Shown one piece after another: positions 43,075 to 50,751 of a stretch of DNA of 64,000 bases. The stretch is taken from contig MVRC01000013.1 in the NCBI GenBank assembly GCA_002067865.1, forward strand, positions 186,001 through 250,000, written 5' to 3'. Source of the stretch: Methanomassiliicoccales archaeon PtaU1.Bin124. Its GTDB lineage: Archaea > Thermoplasmatota > Thermoplasmata > Methanomassiliicoccales > UBA472. The stretch's first letter is position 1. Each line of letters opens with the position of its first letter. Position numbers and translations under genes: made by a program. The notes under the pieces are model-generated. The model did not search any database, was not told where the DNA came from, and was given only the letters and a program-made list of their open reading frames with translations.

Positions 43075-45031
43075 CATAGGAGAGTTCGCGATCGGTGCGG
43101 TGACATTGCTAGCGCTATTGATGGTGATCATCGACCTAATTGTCCTGAGGACCGGAAGCGCCAGGATGAGATATTGGTCCCCATGGATCTGGTCACTGAC
43201 ATTGATCGTGCTGGTCCTCACATTCCTCTATCTGATATTCCTCTTCCTCACGAACGATGTCTCGTTCCTCTACGTATGGAGCCGTTCCTCGAGCGATCTC
43301 GATGCATTCTACAAGCTCGGCTCCGCCTATTCTGGCGCCGGCGGCTCGACGCTGTTCACGACCATTTTGATCGCTCTGTTCGCATGGTACTACATCCGAT
43401 CTGAAAGGAGGGTGTCGGGACATGCCAGGACGGTCGATCTGGTCTCCTTCTCAGTGTCCTTGGTGATCTTTGGCCTGGCCATCATCCTTTTGCTGAGCAA
43501 CATCTTCGTTCCGACCGACGCCTCGCGCCTGGTCCAGTTCCCTAACGGTTTCGGTCTTACTCCATCACTACAGACCTGGGAGATGGTGGTCCATCCACCA
43601 GTGGTGTTCCTGGGATATGCGGCATGCATAGTCCCTTTCGCAGGGGCGGCAGCGAACCTGGTCACGGGAAGGCGGGAAACGAAGAACATCTTGCCTTATG
43701 CCAGAATGGCCTGGTTGATGATCACGCTGGGCATCGGCATCGGGGCCTGGTGGTCCTATTACGAGGTCGGATGGGGCGGATATTGGGGATGGGACCCGGT
43801 AGAGACGGCATCTCTCATCCTCTGGGTCTTTCTGACGTTCTATCTCCACAGCGCCCGCTCTGACTCTGGACCGGGAAATGAGAGCATAGGGCATCAGATG
43901 ATCGGCATGTCGCTGTTCATCGCGGTGCTGTTCACCATCTTCGTGACCCGTTCCGGAAAGGTCTGGCTCTTTGCGGTGCACACCTACTCCGCCTCTACGC
44001 CAGGCGATGCCGGTTCCCGTCTGATATCGGTCCTTTCGGGAAGCCAGTCGGTGCTCGTCCTGTTCATGATGTTGTTGATCGCGATCATCGCGATGATCGT
44101 TCTGGCCTGGTGGGCAAAGCGGTACGAGATGGCCAAGGGCAGGATGATGGAGCCAGTACCCGCATTGGCCACAGGCATGTTCCTGGTATGTCTTATAGTG
44201 CTGCTTCTCCTGTTGCTGAAGAACACCGATGCTAGCACCACATCGAACTATCTCGAGCTGACCAGCAAGGTACCGCTGGTCTTTGCGGCCCTATCCTTCG
44301 CGCTCATCGTATGCATGTCCTATTCGCGGTTCGGCTGGAAACGCACCAGGACCATCATCCTGATCATCGCCCTCGCCGCCGTGGCAGGCTCCATCATCGG
44401 ATACGTCTCTGGTTGGGACCCGTTCCTGACGGCCGCGATCCTCATCGCCATCATCGGCCTCGTGATGGGCTTGATGCGTCTGGTCGCTTCTCTCACAAAG
44501 GTCAAGAGGATAAGATGGCGCGCGGTCGGCTCTTCTGTCATTCACATCGGGTCCATGCTCGTCCTGATCGCATACATCGTATCGACCAGCTTCCAGAGCA
44601 CGCCTGCGGCAGGGGATAGGACTTCGATTAACATTGGTGATACTGTGCATGTGGACGATTACGCGATATCGGTCCAAAGCTTGGAAAAAGGTAGCTATGT
44701 CCCTACCCCCAGCCATAGCTATAACCTGGTGCTGACGGCCCATCTGACGATAGCTAAGGGAGGAACGCTGCTGGGCGATGGATCCGTCATAACCAACTAT
44801 TATTATGACGATGGCAACGGCACGGTGACCAAGGTGAACGGCGAGGTGCTGGTGCTCAACGGTGTGACCGAGGACCTGTACCTGGAGTTCGATCAGGGCG
44901 CTTCCAGCGATATCGTTCTGTCGGCGAAGACGGTCCCGATGATGAACCTGCTATGGGCCGGGGCGATCCTGCTGGGATTGGGAGGCATCATGGTGATACC
45001 ATATCAGAAGGACGAGAGATCAAAAGCCTGA
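43067..45031 (+). CDS. CcmF/CcsA-type cytochrome c heme lyase
   Basis: A 654-residue protein with about fifteen membrane helices. The WWD motif is WGGYWGWDPVETASLILWVF near 240; HPPVVFLGYA (about 180) and the extracytoplasmic C-terminal domain (about 515-620) end in a helix typical of CcmF. It handles heme and delivers it to apocytochrome CxxCH sites outside the membrane. No CcmE, CcmH or any CxxCH protein is encoded in this window. It diverges from the Ig-protein gene, with a 168-bp spacer. Confidence 0.88.
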   Translation: MTSIGEFAIGAVTLLALLMVIIDLIVLRTGSARMRYWSPWIWSLTLIVLVLTFLYLIFLFLTNDVSFLYVWSRSSSDLDAFYKLGSAYSGAGGSTLFTTILIALFAWYYIRSERRVSGHARTVDLVSFSVSLVIFGLAIILLLSNIFVPTDASRLVQFPNGFGLTPSLQTWEMVVHPPVVFLGYAACIVPFAGAAANLVTGRRETKNILPYARMAWLMITLGIGIGAWWSYYEVGWGGYWGWDPVETASLILWVFLTFYLHSARSDSGPGNESIGHQMIGMSLFIAVLFTIFVTRSGKVWLFAVHTYSASTPGDAGSRLISVLSGSQSVLVLFMMLLIAIIAMIVLAWWAKRYEMAKGRMMEPVPALATGMFLVCLIVLLLLLLKNTDASTTSNYLELTSKVPLVFAALSFALIVCMSYSRFGWKRTRTIILIIALAAVAGSIIGYVSGWDPFLTAAILIAIIGLVMGLMRLVASLTKVKRIRWRAVGSSVIHIGSMLVLIAYIVSTSFQSTPAAGDRTSINIGDTVHVDDYAISVQSLEKGSYVPTPSHSYNLVLTAHLTIAKGGTLLGDGSVITNYYYDDGNGTVTKVNGEVLVLNGVTEDLYLEFDQGASSDIVLSAKTVPMMNLLWAGAILLGLGGIMVIPYQKDERSKA

Positions 45032-45108
45032 CGTCGATATCAAAAGAACGAACCAGGCGAATAACTATTTAAATTCCGGTACTTGTAATAAAAATTTCGG
45101 GGAAGTCA

Positions 45109-45477
45109 TTGAGAAGAAAGACCGTCGTGATCATGGCCAGTCTAATAATCATCGCTGCATTCGCATCGTTCGTGATGCTCCAGCCAGCGAAAGGGGCTGA
45201 CAGAGGCACCGATCCGGCCGATATTAAGATCGTCAAAGGGACCGGGGTCAAGACGATCCTGGGCGATGCCAAGATCACTCTGAAAGTGACAAATGCCGGG
45301 GACCTTGCAGGCACGAAGACCTATAATTGCATGGTCAACCTAGGCGGAAGCACGTGCAGCCAGAGCGTCACGGTCGAACTGAATGGAGGAGAGACCAAGA
45401 CATACACGGTCGATATCGACCTTCCCTTCGAGGCCATAACCTACGACTGGACCTGGGACGTCTCTCCAAGGCAGTAA
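45109..45477 (+). CDS. Small secreted Ig-like (CARDB-type) protein
   Basis: A 122-residue protein with a signal helix (about 8-28, IIIAAFASFVM) followed by an Ig-fold domain (about 35-118) with KTYNCMVNLGGSTCSQSVTV. Two cysteines (about 75 and 84) could form a disulfide. The start is TTG, with GGGGAAG upstream and a TATA-like CTATTTAAATT near 45063. It follows the heme lyase gene by 77 bp, so it could be cotranscribed or a partner. Confidence 0.7.
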   Translation: MRRKTVVIMASLIIIAAFASFVMLQPAKGADRGTDPADIKIVKGTGVKTILGDAKITLKVTNAGDLAGTKTYNCMVNLGGSTCSQSVTVELNGGETKTYTVDIDLPFEAITYDWTWDVSPRQ

Positions 45478-45480
45478 GCT

Positions 45481-46446
45481 CTAGTTCGCCTTGCTCTCCG
45501 CCATGTATCGCTTCATGATGAAGTGGTGCACATATCTGGATAGCACGTACAGCACCACGATCACCGCCAACGCGATCTCGATGTATGCCAGATACTGCAA
45601 TCCCGGCAGGTCCTTTTCATTGTTGGACAGGTACAGGAACGTGGCGTTCGTGGCGATCCCGCTAATGACCAGAGGGAAGGTCAGGGACGAGTAGCTGGGG
45701 TAGAACTTCAACTTGAGTATCCTGGGCAAGAGAGATAACGTAGCCACGTACAGGATGACCGAGAAGGCCAGCAGGATATAGACCATCATGGTGTCAGGGG
45801 TGGGATAGGCCTTCAAATAAGCGTAAAGGCAAACGCTGGCCGGTGAGGCGAAGATGACGATGGTAGGTATCATCGGCTCTGCCAGCGATTTTATCACGAC
45901 GATGCGGTAGAGCAGCGGCGGGAGCAGCGCAAGGAACGAGATGAATCCGAACCAGAACAGTATCTGGCCCAGTAAAAGCTGGCCATATACCGGTGCGATG
46001 AACGCGTTCACGGAGAAGCCAACGTAGACGACGAAATAACAGGGAAGACACTTCTTCAGGTCGAACTTGATGATGTAGGACCGGGTGAAGTACAACATCA
46101 ACGCGATATGCAATGCCAGCATTCCGATCCATATCCCCAGCGCGAGATCGGGGTAATACGGTTTGATGTAAGTAGACAGCACGGCCACTCCCATGGGGAA
46201 CGTGCACGCGATACCGGCGATGGCCGGGTTCTTCAGTTCCTCCTTTATCGACTTGAAGTCGAAAACGATCTTGTTGATCAGAACGAACATTATGGTGAAC
46301 GCGAAGAAACCGAAGAACCATCTGTATTCCGGGACCATGTTGCCTGTGGATGCCATGCCCAGCATGAGGCCGGCGAGGGGGACAGGGGTGCTCTTCGCGA
46401 TCGTTCTCAGTTTGCCTTCGTCTCCATTACTCGTCAGGGGGCTCAC
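45481..46446 (-). CDS. TDT/TehA-SLAC1-type transporter
   Basis: A 321-residue protein with ten membrane helices. STPVPLAGLMLGMASTGN near 18 and the alternating pore helices match the TehA/SLAC1 family of anion channels and dicarboxylate/tellurite transporters, which have ten helices around a pore with a gating Phe; WRWFFGF-like YRWFFGFFAF near 42. The start is GTG with GGTGA upstream. The substrate is undefined. It is convergent with the small secreted gene, 3 bp apart. Confidence 0.8.
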   Translation of the reverse strand: MSPLTSNGDEGKLRTIAKSTPVPLAGLMLGMASTGNMVPEYRWFFGFFAFTIMFVLINKIVFDFKSIKEELKNPAIAGIACTFPMGVAVLSTYIKPYYPDLALGIWIGMLALHIALMLYFTRSYIIKFDLKKCLPCYFVVYVGFSVNAFIAPVYGQLLLGQILFWFGFISFLALLPPLLYRIVVIKSLAEPMIPTIVIFASPASVCLYAYLKAYPTPDTMMVYILLAFSVILYVATLSLLPRILKLKFYPSYSSLTFPLVISGIATNATFLYLSNNEKDLPGLQYLAYIEIALAVIVVLYVLSRYVHHFIMKRYMAESKAN

Positions 46447-46638
46447 GCACCGGGTGTCACCGAATCCAGACGGATTTATTTGAAGGATACTATCGTTAAC
46501 ACTCTATAAATCACACGAAAATAGACATTTACGCACATATTTGTTAATAAATGATTAAATAAGCACAATAAGGATTCTACGGTAGAAAAATGCCATAAGC
46601 TTTTATATGGAAGTAAAAATCACCTCCTGGGTATATTA
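46447..46638. other. A/T-rich intergenic region with promoter elements
   Basis: About 190 bases, strikingly A/T-rich against the rest. It contains TTGTTAATAAATGATTAAAT near 46542 and CTTTTATATGG (46600-46610), a TATA element for the following gene. The upstream region of the divergent TDT gene lies in it as well. No gene is supported here. Confidence 0.5.
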
Positions 46639-46866
46639 TTGATCGTTTCCTTGAAGGTCTGGGATGATGAAAACGGAGAAACCGGCAAGATCGAACTCTA
46701 CAACCGCAGGTCCTTCACATGCAGGATCCTTTTCGGAACCCTGAAGTACGACAACAAGGAAGAGAGGAGCACGCTCCTCGAGATGCTTACCAGGAACCAC
46801 CCCGAGGTCGATATCATTCCGAACGATCTCACCACTGGCAACTTCGTAGATGTTTATTTCAAGTGA
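46639..46866 (+). CDS. Small protein of unknown function, paralog A
   Basis: A 75-residue protein with alternating beta strands (VSLKVWDDENGETGKIELY, then CRILFGTLKYDNKEERSTLL). It shares with the next gene the pattern GTLKYDNKEERSTLLEMLTR / GTVKFDDHGQKKWLLMVLME followed by HPEVDIIPN / HPYVSLVEN. The start is TTG with no good ribosome site; TATA is near 46605, so the leader is short. Function unknown. The pair is probably a tandem duplication. Confidence 0.6.
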   Translation: MIVSLKVWDDENGETGKIELYNRRSFTCRILFGTLKYDNKEERSTLLEMLTRNHPEVDIIPNDLTTGNFVDVYFK

Positions 46867-46876
46867 GGGATGGAAA

Positions 46877-47062
46877 ATGGAGATTGTTCTTACTGTTCAG
46901 CCGAACGGCAACGGAGAGGGCGGCAACATCCTCGTGCAGAGGAAGGAATCGGGAACGATGAAGGACATGGGCACGGTCAAGTTCGATGACCACGGTCAGA
47001 AGAAATGGCTCTTGATGGTGCTCATGGAAATGCACCCTTACGTCTCTCTGGTTGAGAATTGA
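46877..47062 (+). CDS. Small protein of unknown function, paralog B
   Basis: A 61-residue protein starting MEIVLTVQPNG, similar to the preceding protein in its second half (GTVKFDDHGQKKWLLMVLME). GAGGGATGGAA immediately precedes the ATG at 46877; the ORF also opens at 46850 inside paralog A. Two tandem copies of a short beta-rich domain suggest a binding or scaffold protein. No motif assigned. Confidence 0.58.
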   Translation: MEIVLTVQPNGNGEGGNILVQRKESGTMKDMGTVKFDDHGQKKWLLMVLMEMHPYVSLVEN

Positions 47063-47090
47063 AAGCTCGAAATTCCACCATCCAAACCAT

Positions 47091-48374
47091 TTAAGGTCTG
47101 ATGTCGGCCACCTTCGCCGTCAAGGTGAAGGAGCCGCCCTCGATCCGTCTTTTGAGGTCGTTCATCGTCCTCACCGCTCCTTCCCGGTTGGAGTTGCGGC
47201 AAACGACCGGCATCACCTTCTCATGGCCTTCGATCGATGAAGTGACACTTCCTAGTTCCCCAACGAAACAGTGCTGAGGGCAGGAATATGTGCAGACTCC
47301 GCAGTTGATGCACCGACCCTTGTTGATGGACATACTGTCATCGTCCATTTGAATCGCATCGGTAGGGCAGATGGCAGCCGCGTCACAGACCGCGCAACGA
47401 ATGCATTTCTCCACATCCATCGTTATTATCTCATTCGTCCCAGACCAGACGCTGCCATAATCGCTCTCCCCGATCTTGTGCCGGTCGTGAATGTCTCCGA
47501 TGGAAAGGGGAACATCTGAGTCGGTCTTCATTACACGTAGTAACTGAGCCTCGCTGAAGATAGGTATAGGAACGGCATAGGAGGAAAGACATTCCACACC
47601 GACCGCTGTCATGTAACCACCCATAAGCACCGGGTCCATGGTCGGCATGTCGGCCACGGTCATGAGATTTGGATATTTCTCCGAACTTCTAGTCCCGTTG
47701 GAGATGGCGAAGCCCTCCGCTCCATTGAAAAGCAATTTCGTTCCGACCCCTATGGTCTCTAGCGTGGGGTCGTTCTGTATGGGATTGTAACGGCCGCAGC
47801 CAGAGAACGCCAGTCCGCCACAGTTAGAAGGGAATGGAAGGGTATGGAAGATAGATGAGAACTCTTCGTTCGACGGATTGACGAATGCACGATAGTTGCG
47901 GAAGCAGTTGCGGGAGCTCATCATCTTGGCGGTCAACATCGAGCCGATGTCTACATCCACCTCGACCGAGCGTCCATTGTTCGAAATGGCCTCCACATGG
48001 ACGTTCTTCCCTTCCACCAGATCACGGAACAGATGACTGCCACCGTATCGATGGCGGTCTTCGCTCTCCTTCGTCCCCATCACCATGACGTCGATTATAC
48101 CTAGACTTTCGTTAGGACATGGACCGACCACCACTGGTATGCCATTCATCTTAGCTCGGTCAAAGCAGCGGTGCTCGCCCGGACGGGCGATTCGGAAAGA
48201 GAGGATCGCATAAGTGCCGCTCATGATCCCCATGGTGCCAGTGGTCACCACGTCCACCTCCCTGACCTCTGAAGCACGGCCGCTAGAGACGAGCTGCTCT
48301 ACCTCTTTTGCCGTTAAAATGACCGCGTCGCCTCTTTCGATCTCTTTCTCGATCTCTACCAGGGAGGCTTTCAT
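47091..48374 (-). CDS. DUF39 protein with C-terminal 2x[4Fe-4S] domain (methanogenesis marker 16 type)
   Basis: A 427-residue protein. The DUF39/HcyBio part covers about 1-300: VVTTGTMGIMSGTYAIL near 43, GVECLSSYAVPIPI near 267, and LPFPSNCGGLAFSGCGRYNP near 180. Two ferredoxin motifs follow: KCIRCAVCDAAAICP (about 323-338) and CINCGVCTYSCP (about 354-366). DUF39 proteins transfer sulfur to aspartate semialdehyde in homocysteine synthesis; the variant fused to a ferredoxin is known as methanogenesis marker 16. It may supply sulfur for methionine/SAM or a cofactor. TATA-like AATATTTTATC lies before it. Confidence 0.75.
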   Translation of the reverse strand: MKASLVEIEKEIERGDAVILTAKEVEQLVSSGRASEVREVDVVTTGTMGIMSGTYAILSFRIARPGEHRCFDRAKMNGIPVVVGPCPNESLGIIDVMVMGTKESEDRHRYGGSHLFRDLVEGKNVHVEAISNNGRSVEVDVDIGSMLTAKMMSSRNCFRNYRAFVNPSNEEFSSIFHTLPFPSNCGGLAFSGCGRYNPIQNDPTLETIGVGTKLLFNGAEGFAISNGTRSSEKYPNLMTVADMPTMDPVLMGGYMTAVGVECLSSYAVPIPIFSEAQLLRVMKTDSDVPLSIGDIHDRHKIGESDYGSVWSGTNEIITMDVEKCIRCAVCDAAAICPTDAIQMDDDSMSINKGRCINCGVCTYSCPQHCFVGELGSVTSSIEGHEKVMPVVCRNSNREGAVRTMNDLKRRIEGGSFTLTAKVADIRP

Positions 48375-48520
48375 AGGAATGATTCGAACTCAATATCAAG
48401 ATAAAATATTGCGCATGGACCGAACCCACATAGTGAGAATATGATTCGAACCATCAGAGCGATTTATTTTGCTGCAGGGGACACGACATTGGTATATACC
48501 AGGAAAGGAATTGAAAATCA

Positions 48521-48739
48521 TTGTCATCCAAACTCCCACCGGAACTGTTAGGCCTTGATACTCGGGCATATCGGGTCAATGATGCCGACAGACGAAGGTA
48601 TCAATCGGAAAGGTCGATCACTCCGGAAATGAGGATGGCAAGAGAAGCAGAGGAACGGTCAGGCTTGATCTGGACCGGCATCGGTGTTGCGATCTTTGTC
48701 GTCGTTATTGTTGCGATCGGATTGCTGGTCATCCATTGA
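48521..48739 (+). CDS. Small tail-anchored membrane protein
   Basis: A 72-residue protein with a charged N-terminal 48 residues (Arg/Glu-rich: PDADRRR-like NDADRRRYQSE) and one C-terminal helix (about 49-70, IWTGIGVAIFVVVIVAIGLLVIH). It has no signal peptide and looks tail-anchored. Start is TTG. GGTATATACC (48491-48500) centred 26 bp upstream is a symmetrical TATA element. Function unknown. Confidence 0.55.
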   Translation: MSSKLPPELLGLDTRAYRVNDADRRRYQSERSITPEMRMAREAEERSGLIWTGIGVAIFVVVIVAIGLLVIH

Positions 48740-48790
48740 ATCAGGGATTTGATGGACTTGGTAGAATCGAAAATCCAGAATGATGAAAAG

Positions 48791-48863
48791 TGGACAGCAG
48801 GGGATTTGAACCCCTGGCCTCCGCCTTGCGAAGGCGGCGATCTTCCAGCTGATCTAGCTGCCC
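48791..48863 (-). tRNA. tRNA-Ala (anticodon CGC)
   Basis: A 73-nt cloverleaf: acceptor GGGCAGC/GCTGTCC with the G3-U70 pair that defines alanine tRNA, D arm GATC-AGCTGGAA-GATC, anticodon stem CCGCC/GGCGG with loop TTCGCAA (anticodon CGC), T arm AGGGG-TTCAAAT-CCCCT, discriminator A. CCA is not encoded. A TATA element (GGATTATATG, 48889-48899) lies 26 bp upstream. Confidence 0.96.
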
Positions 48864-48888
48864 TTGTGCCCCCTGGTAAGTTGAACCT

Positions 48889-48899
48889 GCATATAATCC
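48889..48899 (-). promoter_or_regulatory. TATA box of tRNA-Ala
   Basis: GGATTATATGC on the minus strand is centred near 48895, which predicts transcription start near 48869, 6 bases before the mature 5' end. Confidence 0.55.
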
Positions 48900-48980
48900 T
48901 TTTTGAACGATGCCTGGTGCGATGACTTCAGAATTTGCGGGCATAATAATATCATAGTCCTATGTCGTCATTCCAGCCCG

Positions 48981-49184
48981 ATGAAGCACATAAAGACGGC
49001 CGATTTGCTCGTCAGTACGGAAGGAGGGGGCGGTGTCCTAGGTGATCAGTTCTGTATGGTGCTGACAAGAGCTGCCGCCAAGAATATCCCTTGTAGCCGC
49101 GCCGGTTATGTGGATTGCCGCAACTGCAACATTCCGCTGCTCTACGAGGACGTGGCCAAGAGGATCATAATGGAAAGGCAGTGA
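48981..49184 (+). CDS. Small Cys-containing protein of unknown function
   Basis: A 67-residue protein with STEGGGGVLGDQFC near 12 and a cysteine-rich segment (IPCSRAGYVDCRNCNIPLL, about 35-53). The first Cys follows a Gly run that could bind a nucleotide or metal. ATG 48981 is chosen because the segment before it is the shadow of the tRNA promoter region; TATA (ATAATAATATC) is near 48948. Not recognised. Confidence 0.52.
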   Translation: MKHIKTADLLVSTEGGGGVLGDQFCMVLTRAAAKNIPCSRAGYVDCRNCNIPLLYEDVAKRIIMERQ

Positions 49185-49190
49185 GCCGGA

Positions 49191-50552
49191 TCACTTCTTC
49201 TTCGGCTTGGCCATCTTCTTTGCCCTAGCCACGACCTTGTCGGTCAGCTCTGGGGCCTTCCCAACGTAGTTGTGCGGGTCCATGACCTTGTCCAGCTCCG
49301 CCTTGGTCATGAGCTTGGAGACCTGCTTGTCCTTCAGGAGCATCTCCTTGAACGACCTGCCCTGGTCCTCCGCCTTCATCGATGATGACCTTACGATCTC
49401 GTGAGCGTCCTGCCTGCCCATGCCCTTCGATACCAGGGTTATCATCACCGGCTCGGCCATGATGAGACCGTTGGCCGATTCGATGTTGCGCAGCATGTTC
49501 TTGTCATAGACGACCAGGCCGGCGAACACCTGTTCCATCTTCACCAGTATCTCATCGGTAAGAACGAAGACATGAGGCAATATGAACCTCTCGGCGGAGG
49601 AGTTGGTCAAATCCCTCTCGTGCCACAGGACCATATCCTCCAGCGCAGGGGTCACGAACGCCCTGACGATGCGGGAAAGCCCGCAGATGTTCTCCGAGAT
49701 GACCGGGTTCCGCTTCTGGGCCATGGTGCTGGAGCCGACCTGCTTCTTCACGTCGAACGCCTCTGCCACTTCCATGATCTCCGAGCGCTGCAGGTTGCGT
49801 ATCTCGGTGGAATACCTCTCGCAGGAGGTGCATATGATCGATAGGGTCGAGACGAGCTCGGCGTACCTGTCGCGGCAGACGATCTGTGTCGCTGCCTCCT
49901 CGACACCCAGGCCGAGGTCCTCCATGACGATGTCCTGGATCTCCAACACCTTCGGGCCCAGCGCCGCCCCGGTGCCAATGGCCCCGGACATCTTGCCCAC
50001 GCAGACCCTCTTCCTCATCTCCGCCAAACGCTCCTTGTGGCGCATGACCTCGGAGAGGAAGCCGGCCACCTTGAACCCGAATGTCGTGGGGATGGCGAAC
50101 TGGCCGTGCGTCCTGCCGACCATGAGGGTGTTGCGGTGCCTCTCGGCAATACCTGCCAAGGTAGCGATGAGCTTGTCCAGGTCCTTGTCCAGAAGGTCCA
50201 GGCCTTCCATGATCTGCATGGCCGAGGCCGTGTCGATTATGTCGTTGGATGTGGCGCCGAGATGCACGTACCGCCCGGCATCTCCGCACTGCTCGGACAG
50301 CGCCTTCACTACCGCCATCACATCATGCTTCGTCTCGGCCTCGATCTCCTTGACCCGGTCATTGCTGACCGACCTGAGGTTCGCCTTCTTGGTGATCTCC
50401 TTGGCAGCGGCGGCGGGGATGTTGCCCAGCTTGGCATGCGCCCGGGAGAGGGCCGCCTCTACCTTCAGCTGGGTCAGGAGGCGGTTCTCCTCCGAGAATA
50501 TGTTCTTGATCTCCTTCCGCCCGTAGCGGTAGTCCAATGGGCATAGAAGCAT
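49191..50552 (-). CDS. purB: Adenylosuccinate lyase
   Basis: A 453-residue enzyme of the fumarase/aspartase superfamily, acting at two steps of purine synthesis (SAICAR and adenylosuccinate cleavage). LGATSNDIIDTA near 99, VGRTHGQFAIPTTFG near 146 with the catalytic His, and the signature GSSTMAQKRNPVISE near 274 with the catalytic serine are all present. The C-terminus is Lys-rich (KKMAKPKKK). It is convergent with the small Cys gene. Confidence 0.96.
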   Translation of the reverse strand: MLLCPLDYRYGRKEIKNIFSEENRLLTQLKVEAALSRAHAKLGNIPAAAAKEITKKANLRSVSNDRVKEIEAETKHDVMAVVKALSEQCGDAGRYVHLGATSNDIIDTASAMQIMEGLDLLDKDLDKLIATLAGIAERHRNTLMVGRTHGQFAIPTTFGFKVAGFLSEVMRHKERLAEMRKRVCVGKMSGAIGTGAALGPKVLEIQDIVMEDLGLGVEEAATQIVCRDRYAELVSTLSIICTSCERYSTEIRNLQRSEIMEVAEAFDVKKQVGSSTMAQKRNPVISENICGLSRIVRAFVTPALEDMVLWHERDLTNSSAERFILPHVFVLTDEILVKMEQVFAGLVVYDKNMLRNIESANGLIMAEPVMITLVSKGMGRQDAHEIVRSSSMKAEDQGRSFKEMLLKDKQVSKLMTKAELDKVMDPHNYVGKAPELTDKVVARAKKMAKPKKK

Positions 50553-50751
50553 GACATCACTCCATCTTGAGAGTCAAGGCAATCATCATACCCCATAAAA
50601 AATGTTCTGCCGGCGTGGGATCATAATTTTCATTGACGGAACGGATAATAATGACCCGCTGGACCCATTCGTACTGTCCACCCCGTCCGCCCAATGAGAA
50701 CTATCCAGAAACTATTTAATACGATTATTAGACTTCGATAGACCGATCAAA

